Shown: positions 36,456-45,844, counted from the first letter of the stretch. The stretch is 64,000 nt of DNA from Burkholderia sp. FERM BP-3421 (GCF_028657905.1 NZ_CP117782.1:1984001-2048000), one strand, 5' to 3'. Notes: generated from the letters alone by a model not told the origin. Numbers and translations are program-made.

Positions 36456-36800
36456 TCAGTGCGTTGTGCGCGGTTCGCGCGTGACGAGCCCGAGCGCGGC
36501 GAACAGATGCTGTTGCACGCGCCCCATCAGACCGGCCGCGAACGCGTGCCGGCTCATGGTCACGCGGTACGCATCGACGTCGTCTGCGTCCTGCATGGCG
36601 GCCTCCATGCCGCGCGCGAACGCAGCGGCTTGATGCGCCGCATAGTCGTGCAGGCGGACATCGCCTTTCAGATCGAGCCATGCGTCGGCGCAGATCGCAC
36701 CCAGGTCGACGGCGAATTGCAGCTCTATCGGAGCGCCGGTATCGAGCGGCGGTGCGTTGTCGAATCCCTCGACAACTGCGGTGCGAACGTGCTCGCTCAT
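36456..36800 (-). CDS. hypothetical protein, helical, element-encoded
   Basis: This 114-residue protein starts MSEHVRTAVVEGFDNAPPLDTG. It has an acidic first third and helical segments such as HDYAAHQAAAFARGMEAAMQDADDVDAY. Its ATG overlaps the preceding gene's stop as TAATG, which supports real translation. No domain is recognised. By position it is an accessory gene of the replication module. Confidence 0.65.
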   Translation of the reverse strand: MSEHVRTAVVEGFDNAPPLDTGAPIELQFAVDLGAICADAWLDLKGDVRLHDYAAHQAAAFARGMEAAMQDADDVDAYRVTMSRHAFAAGLMGRVQQHLFAALGLVTREPRTTH

Positions 36801-37042
36801 TACTGGCCTCCCACGCTAGCGTCGTCGATATACGCATAGAGCAAGCTGGATGCCATATCGAGGCACCACGTCAGGACCGCGAGCCGATGAACAGGGGTAA
36901 TCGCTTGGTGCGGATGTGTAGCGATCGAGCCATCATGGGCGATCGACATGCCAACGACGGATGCCGGTGCAGCGCCGCGGGACGCGCGATAGGTCGACAG
37001 GTCCACGACAGAGGCACGCAGAGCGGACGAGCAGTTAGCCAT
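36800..37042 (-). CDS. small hypothetical protein in the coupled series
   Basis: The 80-residue protein starts MANCSSALRASVVDLSTYRASRG and ends in a helix-forming segment HRLAVLTWCLDMASSLLYAYID. The start at 37042 overlaps the upstream gene by eight bases, and the stop overlaps the downstream ATG. Coupling on both sides is the main evidence that it is a gene. The function is unknown. Confidence 0.6.
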   Translation of the reverse strand: MANCSSALRASVVDLSTYRASRGAAPASVVGMSIAHDGSIATHPHQAITPVHRLAVLTWCLDMASSLLYAYIDDASVGGQ

Positions 37043-37211
37043 GACGCACCTCCGCGCGGACGAGCGCCGCGATCGCGGCCAGCGCTGCTCCGACCGCATC
37101 GAGCTTGTCTTGATATGCGTAGGCAGTTGCCGCGTCGCACAATGCTGTGCAAACGATGGATTGGATGAGGTGGGATTGCTGCCCGGTAAGGGCGTGCTTG
37201 AACTGGCGCAT
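37035..37211 (-). CDS. small hypothetical protein, first of the coupled series
   Basis: This 58-residue helical protein starts MRQFKHALTGQQSHLIQSIV. AAAGGAGGT lies about eight bases before the ATG at 37211, one of the best ribosome sites in the element. The C-terminal half (KLDAVGAALAAIAALVRAEV) is an amphipathic helix. No family is recognised. It leads the four small genes upstream of the primase. Confidence 0.6.
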   Translation of the reverse strand: MRQFKHALTGQQSHLIQSIVCTALCDAATAYAYQDKLDAVGAALAAIAALVRAEVRHG

Positions 37212-37377
37212 CTGCTGCGACCTCCTTTGGGTTTGGCTACAACCCGCGTCCCGGTTCCAATCGGGGTGGGCGGGCACATGGCGGGGTTGGAACACCGGAC
37301 CAAAGGAAACCGGCACGGCCAAAGCCGTCCCCACCAAGGCCCACCCATAGAAGAAGGCGCGCGAAGGCGTGCGGACG

Positions 37378-37400
37378 AAAAAATACCGCCAGTGCGGCGG
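37378..37400 (-). terminator. terminator separating the Rha/AlpA operon from the primase operon
   Basis: On the minus strand CCGCC and GGCGG form a stem around GCACT, followed by TATTTTTT. It lies in the 364-base gap between the stop at 37576 and the start at 37211; nothing else is recognised in that gap except room for the promoter of the small-gene series. Confidence 0.5.
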
Positions 37401-37575
37401 CTGTCCGCCTTTGGAGTCGGGGTTCCACGCCCGGACGCTGTTGTCTCAGCGACATTCACAGGATACTGCGCTCCGCCGCGATGTGCAAATCGGCCACTGG
37501 ACGATCCAGCGAAGGCGAGAGGATGGGAGTGCAAGCCGTCGCTCATCGCCGCGACAAAGTGACTTTGACGGATCA

Positions 37576-37857
37576 TCACCATGCCGACGCATTCGGATCG
37601 AGCATGAAAATGGCATCCTTCATCAACCGAATAGCGCGCTTCGCACGCGACGGCATCGATATCGCATCGCGCTCGAAGACACCCGCACCGACTGCAACCA
37701 TACAAGCAGCCTCGCGCCGCATGCCGTGCTCGGTACGCTGGAGCACTTCTGACATAAGATCATGTAGACGAGTAAGTTCGCAATCGTAAAATTCCGCGTC
37801 TACTTGCTTTTTGCTTGCGCGTGCCGCAGCGTGTTCGTTTTTAACGTTACTTGTCAT
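37576..37857 (-). CDS. small hypothetical protein downstream of Rha
   Basis: The protein of 93 residues starts MTSNVKNEHAAARASKKQVDAEFYDCELTR and is mostly charged helices. Its ATG overlaps the Rha-family gene's stop (ATGA), so it is translated with it. No domain is recognised. It closes the AlpA-Rha operon. Confidence 0.6.
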   Translation of the reverse strand: MTSNVKNEHAAARASKKQVDAEFYDCELTRLHDLMSEVLQRTEHGMRREAACMVAVGAGVFERDAISMPSRAKRAIRLMKDAIFMLDPNASAW

Positions 37858-38555
37858 TGTGCCCCTCCATTCGTCTTGTGGTTAATGCTTCCTGCGCCAC
37901 TGGCGCGCAGCTCAGCGGCAAAGGCAATGAGCGCAGCCTTGCGCTCGTCGTAAGACCTCCCCATGCCAATCAGCGCAGTGGCGCGCATTTCCAATCGCTT
38001 CAGAATGCGCTGATCGGCCGCCGATAAGCTCTCACGATCCAACGACTTGAATTCACCGGTCAGGGCGAAGGCAAGCAAGCGGGCTTCGTTGACATAGTGA
38101 TGTGGCCGAGTCTCTTTGCCCTCTGCGTCGCGACGCATGGCGAGCATTTCACACACGACACCGTAATGGGCCGCCGACACCTGACGATTCTCAGACCAGT
38201 CGGATGTCGCCTTTTCCGCCTGCACGGCACGCATTGCCAGGAACGCGTCGACCAAGCGACTCTGACCAATGCGAGCATTGCGACCGCCCACGAACGGCAT
38301 AGCGATTAGCGCGCCACGCTCGTCCAATTCGATCATGCGCTGCCGGCGATTCCACTTGTCCGTGTAGGAGGTCGGCTCAAAATTGAGTCGATCTATCGTG
38401 CCGTCAGCGATCAAACTATCGATCGTACGTAGCACGTTTTTATGATTGCGACCAAATTCACGCGCGATTTTGAGGCTGTCGGTGATTAACTTGCCGCCGT
38501 GCACCTTCACAAGTGCTGCTGCCAAAGGGGCCGCACCTCGACCGATTTCAGCCAT
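37854..38555 (-). CDS. Rha-family phage regulatory protein
   Basis: The protein of 233 residues has the Rha domain at about 17-100: VHGGKLITDSLKIAREFGRNHKNVLRTID, then NFEPTSYTDKWNRRQRMIELDERGALIAMPFVGG. Rha proteins are phage regulators that interfere with lytic growth under some host conditions. The C-terminal third (LSAADQRILKRLEMRATALIGMG) is helical. Its start overlaps the AlpA stop (TAATG) and its stop overlaps the next ATG, so the three genes form a tight operon. Confidence 0.85.
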   Translation of the reverse strand: MAEIGRGAAPLAAALVKVHGGKLITDSLKIAREFGRNHKNVLRTIDSLIADGTIDRLNFEPTSYTDKWNRRQRMIELDERGALIAMPFVGGRNARIGQSRLVDAFLAMRAVQAEKATSDWSENRQVSAAHYGVVCEMLAMRRDAEGKETRPHHYVNEARLLAFALTGEFKSLDRESLSAADQRILKRLEMRATALIGMGRSYDERKAALIAFAAELRASGAGSINHKTNGGAQ

Positions 38556-38818
38556 TACGTGCCCTCCGTCACTTCGCTCGCCATATCGGCGACGCGGTAG
38601 TTCAGGGGATCAGCGAGATAGCGATGAATCTCTCGATTTCTCCAGACTGTGCAGCGCTGGGTCAGGCGGATCGAGCGCGGAAACTTCCCCTCGCGCTCAC
38701 GCTGACGGACAGTTTCACGGGACAACTGGATGGACGAACGCAGACTTTCCCAGCGAGAAAGACCGTCAAGCGGCAGCGCAACCGGGGAAAACAGTGTGGA
38801 AGTGTTCTTTACGGACAT
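38555..38818 (-). CDS. AlpA-like HTH regulator / excisionase
   Basis: The protein of 87 residues contains the AlpA-type winged HTH IQLSRETVRQREREGKFPRSIRLTQRCTVWRNREIHRYL. AlpA proteins activate integrase expression or direct excision of P4-like elements. GGGAG sits about six bases before the ATG at 38818. It is the first gene of the AlpA-Rha operon and the likely switch for excision. Confidence 0.85.
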   Translation of the reverse strand: MSVKNTSTLFSPVALPLDGLSRWESLRSSIQLSRETVRQREREGKFPRSIRLTQRCTVWRNREIHRYLADPLNYRVADMASEVTEGT

Positions 38819-38931
38819 ATGTGCTCCCTGAGCATGCCTACGTCACCATTGACATAGACGGGAGCGACTATCGCCGCACGATCAGCACCTTTTAAAGTGA
38901 AATGTCCTGATTACAGGAATGTCCTGCAATT

Positions 38932-39822
38932 TCACATCGAAATGTCCGTAGATGAATCGTCGCCAGCAAATTGTTCGATCAGCCGGCGCACGTGACGCTC
39001 TGAAATATCCAGGATTCTCGCGATCGTTTTTCGCTCGTCGATTCCAATCTGCACCCCACGATTGCGATAGCGCGCAACTTCCGCCTTCACTAGTGCACGC
39101 GTTGCGGCCCCCTTCGCGACATTGGCATCCCGACCAACTGATCCGTCTCTCTTCCTCTTCTCTCGGAGCATCGCCTCTGCCTCCAGAGTCGCCGTAGCGG
39201 TCGTCAACTGCCGACGTTGGTGTTCGAGCGCAGCGGTAAAGGCATGAGTGATGCCGCAATAGACGAAAGCGTAAATCCGCTGTTCACGTTGGATGCTGCT
39301 GACATCAGCGGAAACAGCAAATTCAATCGCTCGCTCCATATCCGGCCATAGCTTTCGAATCTGTGCATAGATGGCCTTATCCGGCTTAAACAAGCCGAAA
39401 AGATCGCCGCCGGCGCGTGCTCGCCGCCTAGCCTCCGCCACCCCGCGCAAATACAAGGCGTACATCCATTCCGTTCGCTCGTACTTCCCACCACTCATGC
39501 GTGCGACGTGCGCCGCATTCTGTTCCAACGGATACGGCAACGAATCGCTCGACGAAAGCCGTCGCACCCGAAGCAAATCGAGGCGCTCCATCTGGAAATG
39601 CTCGCGCTCCCACCGTTCATACTCCACCTTGATTAGCTGAGCAGCGGCGGCCTGCACTGCAAGACTGTCCCTATCGGCCGGATCGAGATGCAGAAAATGG
39701 TCGGAGACTTGATTGATTTTCGCGGCCGGGCCGCTGTCGGCAAACGCGGCCAGTTCTTCCGCAGAGACCGGATCTTCGTCCGGATCTATTTCCTCGTGAC
39801 CGAGGAAATGTGACTTTCTCAT
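38932..39822 (-). CDS. hypothetical protein with C-terminal HTH-like region
   Basis: This 296-residue acidic protein starts MRKSHFLGHEEIDPDEDPVSAEELAAFADSG, with a long helical middle and a C-terminal stretch KTIARILDISERHVRRLIEQFAG that fits a helix-turn-helix of the resolvase/sigma type. The ATG at 39822 is preferred over a GTG two codons upstream. It may be a regulator or replication accessory of the element. No family name can be given with confidence. Confidence 0.65.
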   Translation of the reverse strand: MRKSHFLGHEEIDPDEDPVSAEELAAFADSGPAAKINQVSDHFLHLDPADRDSLAVQAAAAQLIKVEYERWEREHFQMERLDLLRVRRLSSSDSLPYPLEQNAAHVARMSGGKYERTEWMYALYLRGVAEARRRARAGGDLFGLFKPDKAIYAQIRKLWPDMERAIEFAVSADVSSIQREQRIYAFVYCGITHAFTAALEHQRRQLTTATATLEAEAMLREKRKRDGSVGRDANVAKGAATRALVKAEVARYRNRGVQIGIDERKTIARILDISERHVRRLIEQFAGDDSSTDISM

Positions 39823-40308
39823 GTCCACCCTTCGCGTGGACCTTCACGACGAACGCCGAGCCAGCCGGTGAAGGTGTCCGGTTTTCGGGTGACCGCCCTA
39901 TGCTCAACGAATGACATTTTCTCACGACTCGCTACACCGACTGTTCTGTCGGCCAAGTATGAAACCTACCAGCTACGGAAGTCGGCAGCGAAAAAGGCAG
40001 CGCGTGGCCGGTACGCAGCGCCGACCTTTCAAGGTCGGCCAAGACGAGCCAGCCATTGCCGAAAGTCTGGTTTATAGTGGTTCCTGCCTGTCGGATACGG
40101 TTGGCGAATAACCGCTGCTATGACGCGTCGATTTTCACCATTTCGAGCAGCAGTCTTCCACTGCGCCACCCAACTGGACTGCAATAGGTCACTAGGTAAA
40201 GGTACGCTTGTCGTTCGCGGACAACTTGGCGAGAACCTGCTCTTTTGGGCAGCGAGTCGGTATTCGCGGCTCGGCCGAGGGCAAAAAGCACAGGGAGCTG
40301 GAACCCCT
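39823..40308. other. 486-base intergenic region before the OLD nuclease gene
   Basis: This divergent gap holds no convincing gene. An in-frame upstream reading of the OLD gene from 40120 exists but has no family similarity. It should contain the promoters of the hypothetical gene on the minus strand and of the OLD cassette on the plus strand; no clear -35/-10 pair was identified. Confidence 0.4.
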
Positions 40309-42189
40309 ATGAAAATCCAATCTGTTCGAATCATGAACTTCCGCACGTTGAAAGACGTGACGATCCCATTCGACTCCGTCACGACATTCATCGGTCCGAA
40401 TGGTGCCGGCAAGTCCACTGTGCTGCGTGCGCTCGACTGGTACTTCAACGGTAAGCCAGGCTCGCTGACGGATAATGACTGCTCCTTTGGAGTTACTACC
40501 GAGAATATCGAGGTTCAAGTCACCTTCATTGATCTCACCGACAAGGATCGCGAAGCACTTGGCAAATACACGCCGGACGGTGTAGCCACATTCACAGCAT
40601 GGAAGCGCCGATTGCCTGACGGCTCTGAGGTGCTTTCGGCGAATGCAAAAGGCTTTCCAGAATTCAGCGCGATCAAAGCAGCTGGCGGCGCGACAGCGAA
40701 GAAAGTTGAATATGCCAAGCTCCGCAGTAGCCGTTCGGATCTAAATCTCCCTGCGGCCAACACCGGTGCAGCCGTTGATCAGGAGATGATGACCTGGGAG
40801 GCATCTCATACTGATCTACTCCTCGACGCTCCCGAGGCGCTGCAAACCAACTTCTTCGGCTTCAACAGCGGCGGCAAGATGAGCGGTCTCTTCGACTTCG
40901 TCCTGGTCACTGCCGACCTTCGAGCGAGCGAAGAGTCGATCGACGGCAAGTCAAGCATCATCGGCCGAATCCTTGAGCGTTCGGTTGATCGTGCTGCTGC
41001 CGACGACGCAATTGCGGAGATCGTCGAAGAGTCACGTGCGAAGCAGCAGATAGTCTACGAGGAGAAGTTCAAGACGCAGCTCGATACCATGTCGGCGCAG
41101 CTCAATGAGATCCTCATATCTTACTCGCCCGGTCGGGCTGTCACGGTTTCCCCGGCCGAGGTGGAACTCAAGGCCCCTCGGACTACATTCGAGGTCGCCG
41201 TGCTCGATGGCACAACCGAGACTGCTGTGGAGCGGCAGGGCCATGGCTTTCAGCGCACTCTTCTGATCTCGGCGCTCCAACTGTTGGCGCAGTCAGGTGC
41301 GGCCTCAGCAGAGGGAGTCATCTGCCTGGCGATCGAGGAGCCAGAGCTATTCCAGCACCCGATACAGGCTCAGACGTTCGGAAAGGTACTCCGGTCGCTC
41401 GCTGAGGATGCGGGAAAACGCATTCAAGTCACCTATGCGACTCATAGCCCTTATTTCCTTGAGGCGCGACACTTCGATCAAGTCAGGCGGTTGACGAGGT
41501 CATCAGGCGAGATTCCTTCGGTCACTGTCCACCTCGCGACGGTCGATGACGTGAAGACGAAGCTCAATGGAGTGATTGACGCCGACCACGTCAGCCGTCA
41601 GCTCGATGGCATCGTCACGAATCGCCTCTCTGTCGCGTTGTTCGCAACGCGTGTGTTACTGGTCGAGGGAGATACAGAGGCGGCCGTGTTCTACGGCGTC
41701 GGCGATCGAAACGCTGTAGGAAGTCTCGAATCCCAGGGACTGTCGATCGTTTCGACCGGTGGCAAGGGTGGGATCCCGCTTGCTCATGCAATCCTTACCT
41801 GCCTCGGGATTCCAACCTATGTACTCTTCGACGGAGACAGTGGCTTCGAGGTGCGAGCTATCGCTGCTGGCAAGTATTCGACCGTGATAGAAGGCGAGCG
41901 CACGAAGTTTTCGACAGAGAACCGTCGGCTGCTGAAGTACCTCGGCGAGACCGAAGTTGATTTCCCATCAGAACAAATCGGCGAACGAGTAGCGACCCTG
42001 AGCGATCACCTCGAGACCTACCTAGAGTCCAACTGGACTGAATGGGTCACGTCGTGTACCGCGATTGAGGCTACTGCCGGAATACAGTTCGCAAAAAATC
42101 AGCAGGCTTACCGGACTGCGACGCTGGAGGCAAAAGGAACTGTTCCAGAAATGCTCAAGCAGATTCTTGCGAAGGCGGGGGGAGCATAG
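40309..42189 (+). CDS. OLD-family ATP-dependent nuclease (AAA + TOPRIM)
   Basis: This 626-residue protein starts MKIQSVRIMNFRTLKDVTIPF. The ABC/SMC-type ATPase has Walker A GPNGAGKST at 29-37 and a Walker B region LAIEEPELFQHP, with YATHSPYFL as the H-loop. A C-terminal TOPRIM nuclease domain begins near residue 450 (LLVEGDTEAAVFYG), with LFDGDSG near 505. Class 1 OLD nucleases cut DNA and can exclude phages. The ATG at 40309 matches the family start. Downstream is a 34-residue ORF rather than a UvrD-type helicase, so this is not a Gabija pair. Composition is less GC-rich than the core genome. Confidence 0.88.
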   Translation: MKIQSVRIMNFRTLKDVTIPFDSVTTFIGPNGAGKSTVLRALDWYFNGKPGSLTDNDCSFGVTTENIEVQVTFIDLTDKDREALGKYTPDGVATFTAWKRRLPDGSEVLSANAKGFPEFSAIKAAGGATAKKVEYAKLRSSRSDLNLPAANTGAAVDQEMMTWEASHTDLLLDAPEALQTNFFGFNSGGKMSGLFDFVLVTADLRASEESIDGKSSIIGRILERSVDRAAADDAIAEIVEESRAKQQIVYEEKFKTQLDTMSAQLNEILISYSPGRAVTVSPAEVELKAPRTTFEVAVLDGTTETAVERQGHGFQRTLLISALQLLAQSGAASAEGVICLAIEEPELFQHPIQAQTFGKVLRSLAEDAGKRIQVTYATHSPYFLEARHFDQVRRLTRSSGEIPSVTVHLATVDDVKTKLNGVIDADHVSRQLDGIVTNRLSVALFATRVLLVEGDTEAAVFYGVGDRNAVGSLESQGLSIVSTGGKGGIPLAHAILTCLGIPTYVLFDGDSGFEVRAIAAGKYSTVIEGERTKFSTENRRLLKYLGETEVDFPSEQIGERVATLSDHLETYLESNWTEWVTSCTAIEATAGIQFAKNQQAYRTATLEAKGTVPEMLKQILAKAGGA

Positions 42190-42191
42190 AC

Positions 42192-42296
42192 ATGCGTGAA
42201 AGCATCTGCCCGTACTGCGAGAAAGCAGTCGAGATTGAAAAAAACAAGGGCGTGGGCACCTTGGCGCACGTTCACGACATCGTGTTTGATCTGTAG
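42192..42296 (+). CDS. 34-residue zinc-ribbon-like ORF coupled to the OLD gene
   Basis: The ORF starts MRESICPYCEKAVEIEKNKG, three bases after the OLD stop, with GGGGGAG overlapping the end of that gene as its ribosome site. CPYC is half of a zinc ribbon; no second Cys pair is present, so it is either a truncated partner gene or a small protein that dimerises round a metal. It ends at TAG. Translational coupling supports expression, but the function is unknown. Confidence 0.45.
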   Translation: MRESICPYCEKAVEIEKNKGVGTLAHVHDIVFDL

Positions 42297-42475
42297 TTGC
42301 GTGAACAGCTTGATCTGGCCGAACAAGACAAGCAGGACGCCGTCGAACTAACACAGACAAAGGTTTGGCAGCAAAATGTAGAAAGCTGCCGCGACCAAGG
42401 ATGTCAAGACTCAGAAGCTGAAAGCAAACTTCGGCACCGGCAAGATTGCGCAAAATCCCGCAATGGCCGAGGCTG

Positions 42476-43372
42476 TTACTCTCGCTCGGTGATGCGATTG
42501 TCAGCCGAGATCGCATCCATCGTCGACATGAGGCTTGCCAGCAAATCGCCGTGATGCCTCCTCAAATGGCCTTGAATGTTATCGTTGCGAAGCAGGCGCG
42601 CCATGAAGCTTTTAGCGACGACCAGCGATAGCATGGTGTCGCCAATCTCGTCCTCGACCGCTTGACAGTCTTGCCGAAGCCGCTCCATTTCGCTTTCCAT
42701 CTTCGCGAGGTCCTCGTTCGATATTTTGTTCTTCTTCGGCTTCACCCCATCCGTCAACGCCTCGGCACGAGTAGCGACCAAGATCATTTCAGCGTAAGCC
42801 GCGGTGAGCTTATTGGCCGCAACCATCATTTCGGCCGCTTCGATCTGCCGGTATGGCTTCATCTTCTTTAAGATCGAGAAAACCTTCGTTGATGCTTGTC
42901 GGTTCTTGAGGATCGAGGCAGCCTCGGGCGCGACGCCATCTAGCAAAGTTGCCCGCTCCCGAATGTTCCGAACATCCATCCGAAGCACTTCGGCGATTCG
43001 CTGCTCCGACGCACCCTTCGCCAACGCGGCCCGGATCATTTTGTGCTCTTGTACTGCCGATAGACGAGTGATGTGCCGATTGAAGGTAAATCCTTCGTCG
43101 TCGGTCGCGACCATGCACGGAGCGGCCTCACGACCGAGTTCTTTTAGCGCCTCAAGGCGCAGCCTTCCATCCAGCAGATCATAGTCGCCCAGACGCCGAA
43201 CCGATCGGAACACAGCGAGCGGCTCGATGACGCCCAATTCAGCAATAGAGCTGAGAATGGTTTTGTATTTCGGGGTCGCTAGGGCACCTTTGGACAAGGA
43301 GGAGACTGCAATTATCCTGTCAAGAGGAATCTCGACGACCTTTGCTTCAAATCCGTGCCTGACATTGCTCAT
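42476..43372 (-). CDS. ParB/RepB-like partition-family protein (second of pair)
   Basis: The 298-residue protein starts MSNVRHGFEAKVVEIPLDRI. The ParB N-terminal domain at about 14-110 has a DYDLLDGRLRLEALKELG box in place of GxRR and HITRLSAVQEHKMI. A central HTH follows (SEQRIAEVLRMDVRNIRERATLLDG), then the RepB C-terminal type region (ILKKMKPYRQIEAAEMMVAANKLTAAYAEMIL). Its ATG overlaps the stop of the first ParB gene (ATGA). No ParA gene is nearby, so a role in chromosome-style partition is doubtful; a DNA-binding accessory to the recombinase is more likely. Confidence 0.82.
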   Translation of the reverse strand: MSNVRHGFEAKVVEIPLDRIIAVSSLSKGALATPKYKTILSSIAELGVIEPLAVFRSVRRLGDYDLLDGRLRLEALKELGREAAPCMVATDDEGFTFNRHITRLSAVQEHKMIRAALAKGASEQRIAEVLRMDVRNIRERATLLDGVAPEAASILKNRQASTKVFSILKKMKPYRQIEAAEMMVAANKLTAAYAEMILVATRAEALTDGVKPKKNKISNEDLAKMESEMERLRQDCQAVEDEIGDTMLSLVVAKSFMARLLRNDNIQGHLRRHHGDLLASLMSTMDAISADNRITERE

Positions 43373-44283
43373 GGCATAAGCTCCGGTGGGATGCGTGAGG
43401 CGACAGCCTCGGGTATGTCCTTGATGCCTTCCGCTCTCAACAGCGTCCTGAAATGCTCGTCTGCAAGAAAGTGCCGCAGTGCCGACGTGATAAGCAACAG
43501 CCGTTGCTCTTGCAAATTGGCGTTCTGCACAATCATCTTTTGACGGCGGACTTCATTCTTGTAGGTTCGCAGAAGGTTTTGCGGAGTCGGCTTTTCACGC
43601 GGAACCGGACGACCGTGCAATTTTTTCCCAGACACCTCGCGCTTACTAAGAAGGCGCCGAACACGCAGCAATTGATCTCCGGTCAGCGTCTTGGACTCGT
43701 AGGCGGCGACCATAGCTGCCTGAATCTCGCCGCTCGATGAACGAGCGACCTCGACGGCAAGCCAAAGGGGCATGACACGCTTTTCCACGGCCTGTATCAG
43801 CCGCTGCTCTCCTTTCTCCAACAGCTGCAAGATGCCGTTGATGTAGCACGCATCGAGATTCGTCTTTTTTGCGATTTCCTCTGTGTCGTAGCCCTTCTCA
43901 CGCAAAACCTGAAGGCCGCTCAAAAGCTCAGCGGTCGAGTGTCGCCGCCGAGCGATGTTCTCGGTCAAAGTGATGAGGTAGCGATCGACTTCACCGGCCT
44001 CGACAATGGAGCAAGGGATCATCGTCTCGCCAAGCGCTTTCAAGGCTTCCAGACGGCCTTGCCCGCACAACACCTCGTGCCAATCGCCGTCCGCGTCGTG
44101 GCCTCCATGCGCAACCGTTATTGGCCTTTTGAGCCCTACCGACGCGATGTTCTCGACAAGCTGCGAGAAAAAATATGGATTGCGCGTTCTCGGGTTTAAC
44201 ACTCGAAGCCGATCGACCGGAATCAATGCGATCTGCTCGCTACGCGAAATCGCGGACACGACTTTGTCTACGCGGTCATTCAT
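43369..44283 (-). CDS. ParB/RepB-like partition-family protein (first of pair)
   Basis: This 304-residue protein starts MNDRVDKVVSAISRSEQIALIPVDRLRVLNPR. The ParB domain has the nucleotide-site-like box VLCGQGRLEALKALGE and LITLTENIARRRHSTAELL, followed by an HTH (YDTEEIAKKTNLDACYINGILQLLEKG) and a basic C-terminal region. Its ATG overlaps the recombinase stop by eight bases, and its own stop overlaps the second ParB start. It is a paralogue of the next protein but clearly diverged. It has no ParA partner. Confidence 0.82.
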   Translation of the reverse strand: MNDRVDKVVSAISRSEQIALIPVDRLRVLNPRTRNPYFFSQLVENIASVGLKRPITVAHGGHDADGDWHEVLCGQGRLEALKALGETMIPCSIVEAGEVDRYLITLTENIARRRHSTAELLSGLQVLREKGYDTEEIAKKTNLDACYINGILQLLEKGEQRLIQAVEKRVMPLWLAVEVARSSSGEIQAAMVAAYESKTLTGDQLLRVRRLLSKREVSGKKLHGRPVPREKPTPQNLLRTYKNEVRRQKMIVQNANLQEQRLLLITSALRHFLADEHFRTLLRAEGIKDIPEAVASRIPPELMP

Positions 44284-45844
44284 AACTGACTCCCTTTAGA
44301 GGGACGCGGCGAGCCAGGTGGCAAAGCATACCCAGGTCGTCATAGCGATATGCCTCAAAACCGAAATCGTTGTGGTCGCCCAAGCGGACGACATCTGACG
44401 AGACGTCAACGGCGGGTAGGAGGTAATAATCGCGGATGGACTTTGCGTCGAGCTCCATTCGAACCGCGACCGTGATATCGGGGCGCAGCGCGTTATCAAA
44501 GCGGATGATCCAGCGATTCGAGCCGGCCCCGGTCGGCCGGCACCGCGACAGGGCTAGCGACACCTTGAACTCTTCGTTGACCCAAAGCAGCCCGGACACG
44601 ACATCTCGCTCGACCCGCGCCCCCGCCTCAGCCATCGCCCGCTCAACGGTCGAGACGACCTCGGGATGAAGCTCCCGCAGGCGACGGTTGATCTCGACGT
44701 AACGATAGTCCCTGTCGGGCTGATATCCAATGAGGTCATAGGTTCGAAGCAAGCTGCCGAAACGGCACGCGTAGGCGCTACTCGACGGGCAACTTGGCGA
44801 CTCGTCAATGACGATGCCTGAAAGATAGCCGTTACGCAGCAGAAGCTTGCGCAGAGCGTCCAACATATCCGCATCGGTCAGACGGTAGGAGCGCGCGAGA
44901 ATGATCTGGCGGGCGGCCTCGAAGATGATCCTATCAACGATCGGCTCGAACGCGTTGTCCGCCCGAATCCATGAAGCCGGCGGGTTGCGAACCCGATCTT
45001 GTTTGAGCTTGAACGACACCCGATTCCACACGTTGTCTCCAACGTATTTGTCGTTGGTTAGGACCTGATGGATGGTTCCCCGCGTCCAAAAGACGCCACG
45101 ATCGGTGCGGACGCCGGCTTCGTTTAGAGTTGCGGCAATTTCCGCCTCAGACCGCCCCTCTTCGACGAACCAGCGATAGATCATTCGCACGGTCGCGAGC
45201 TCGTCTATCGGCCCAGGAACAAGAATGACGCGATCTGTTTGGATCGCCTTGCGTTCCCCTCGTTTCAACTCGTGCCTCTCGCCGGTCTGTTCGACGCGAA
45301 CGCGGCGCAAGCCGAATCCTGCCGGCCCACCTTGCCGAAATCCATTGCGGATGTGGCGGCATTGACCCGCGTAGACCTTCACACTTAGCTCGCGGCTGTA
45401 TTCTCCCGCCATCGTCCGCTTGACGCTTTTGATGATGCTTGAAACGGGACTGCCGTCATTCTCGAACTGTTCGGCGCAGTAGAGCACTTTCACGCCCGCG
45501 TGCTTGCAGCGAATTTCGTAGCTCGCGCTTTCGTCCGGATCTTGAAAGCGGCCCCACCGGCTAACGTCGTAGACGAGAATGACAGAAAAATCTGCGATCC
45601 CCGACTCCACGTCGCGAAGCAACCCTTTCAATGAATCGCGCCCGTCCAGGCTCAGGCCGCTCTTCCCCTCATCGGCGTAGAGGCGCACAACATCGAGGCC
45701 CCGACTTTCGGCAAACGCCCGGATGACGTCTTTCTGATTTTCAGTTGAGTATTGTTGGTGCTCCGTCGACATCCGCACATACGCCGCCGCGCGGCCTCGG
45801 CCGTCACCATCGTGTGGGATTCTGTTGCGCGATGTCCGTTCCAC
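44276..45844 (-). CDS. large serine recombinase
   Basis: The protein of 522 residues from the GTG at 45844 has a resolvase catalytic domain at about 19-165, with nucleophile Ser26 in YVRMSTEHQ and RFQDPDESASYE plus the basic RTMAGEYSRELS helix. A recombinase domain (GFRQGGPAGFGLRR, EAEIAATLNEAGVRTDRG, WTRGTIHQVLTNDKYVG) follows, then a variable C-terminus. GGGAGG lies four bases before this GTG. A longer frame reaches 46081 but would overlap the divergent HTH gene, so it is rejected. It heads a coupled operon with two ParB-like genes. Confidence 0.88.
   Translation of the reverse strand: MERTSRNRIPHDGDGRGRAAAYVRMSTEHQQYSTENQKDVIRAFAESRGLDVVRLYADEGKSGLSLDGRDSLKGLLRDVESGIADFSVILVYDVSRWGRFQDPDESASYEIRCKHAGVKVLYCAEQFENDGSPVSSIIKSVKRTMAGEYSRELSVKVYAGQCRHIRNGFRQGGPAGFGLRRVRVEQTGERHELKRGERKAIQTDRVILVPGPIDELATVRMIYRWFVEEGRSEAEIAATLNEAGVRTDRGVFWTRGTIHQVLTNDKYVGDNVWNRVSFKLKQDRVRNPPASWIRADNAFEPIVDRIIFEAARQIILARSYRLTDADMLDALRKLLLRNGYLSGIVIDESPSCPSSSAYACRFGSLLRTYDLIGYQPDRDYRYVEINRRLRELHPEVVSTVERAMAEAGARVERDVVSGLLWVNEEFKVSLALSRCRPTGAGSNRWIIRFDNALRPDITVAVRMELDAKSIRDYYLLPAVDVSSDVVRLGDHNDFGFEAYRYDDLGMLCHLARRVPLKGVSYE

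Noticed and set aside
40309..42296. Gabija defence system
   Set aside because: An OLD-like GajA-type protein is present, but no UvrD-like GajB helicase follows; the next gene on that strand is a 34-residue ORF and then a convergent operon.
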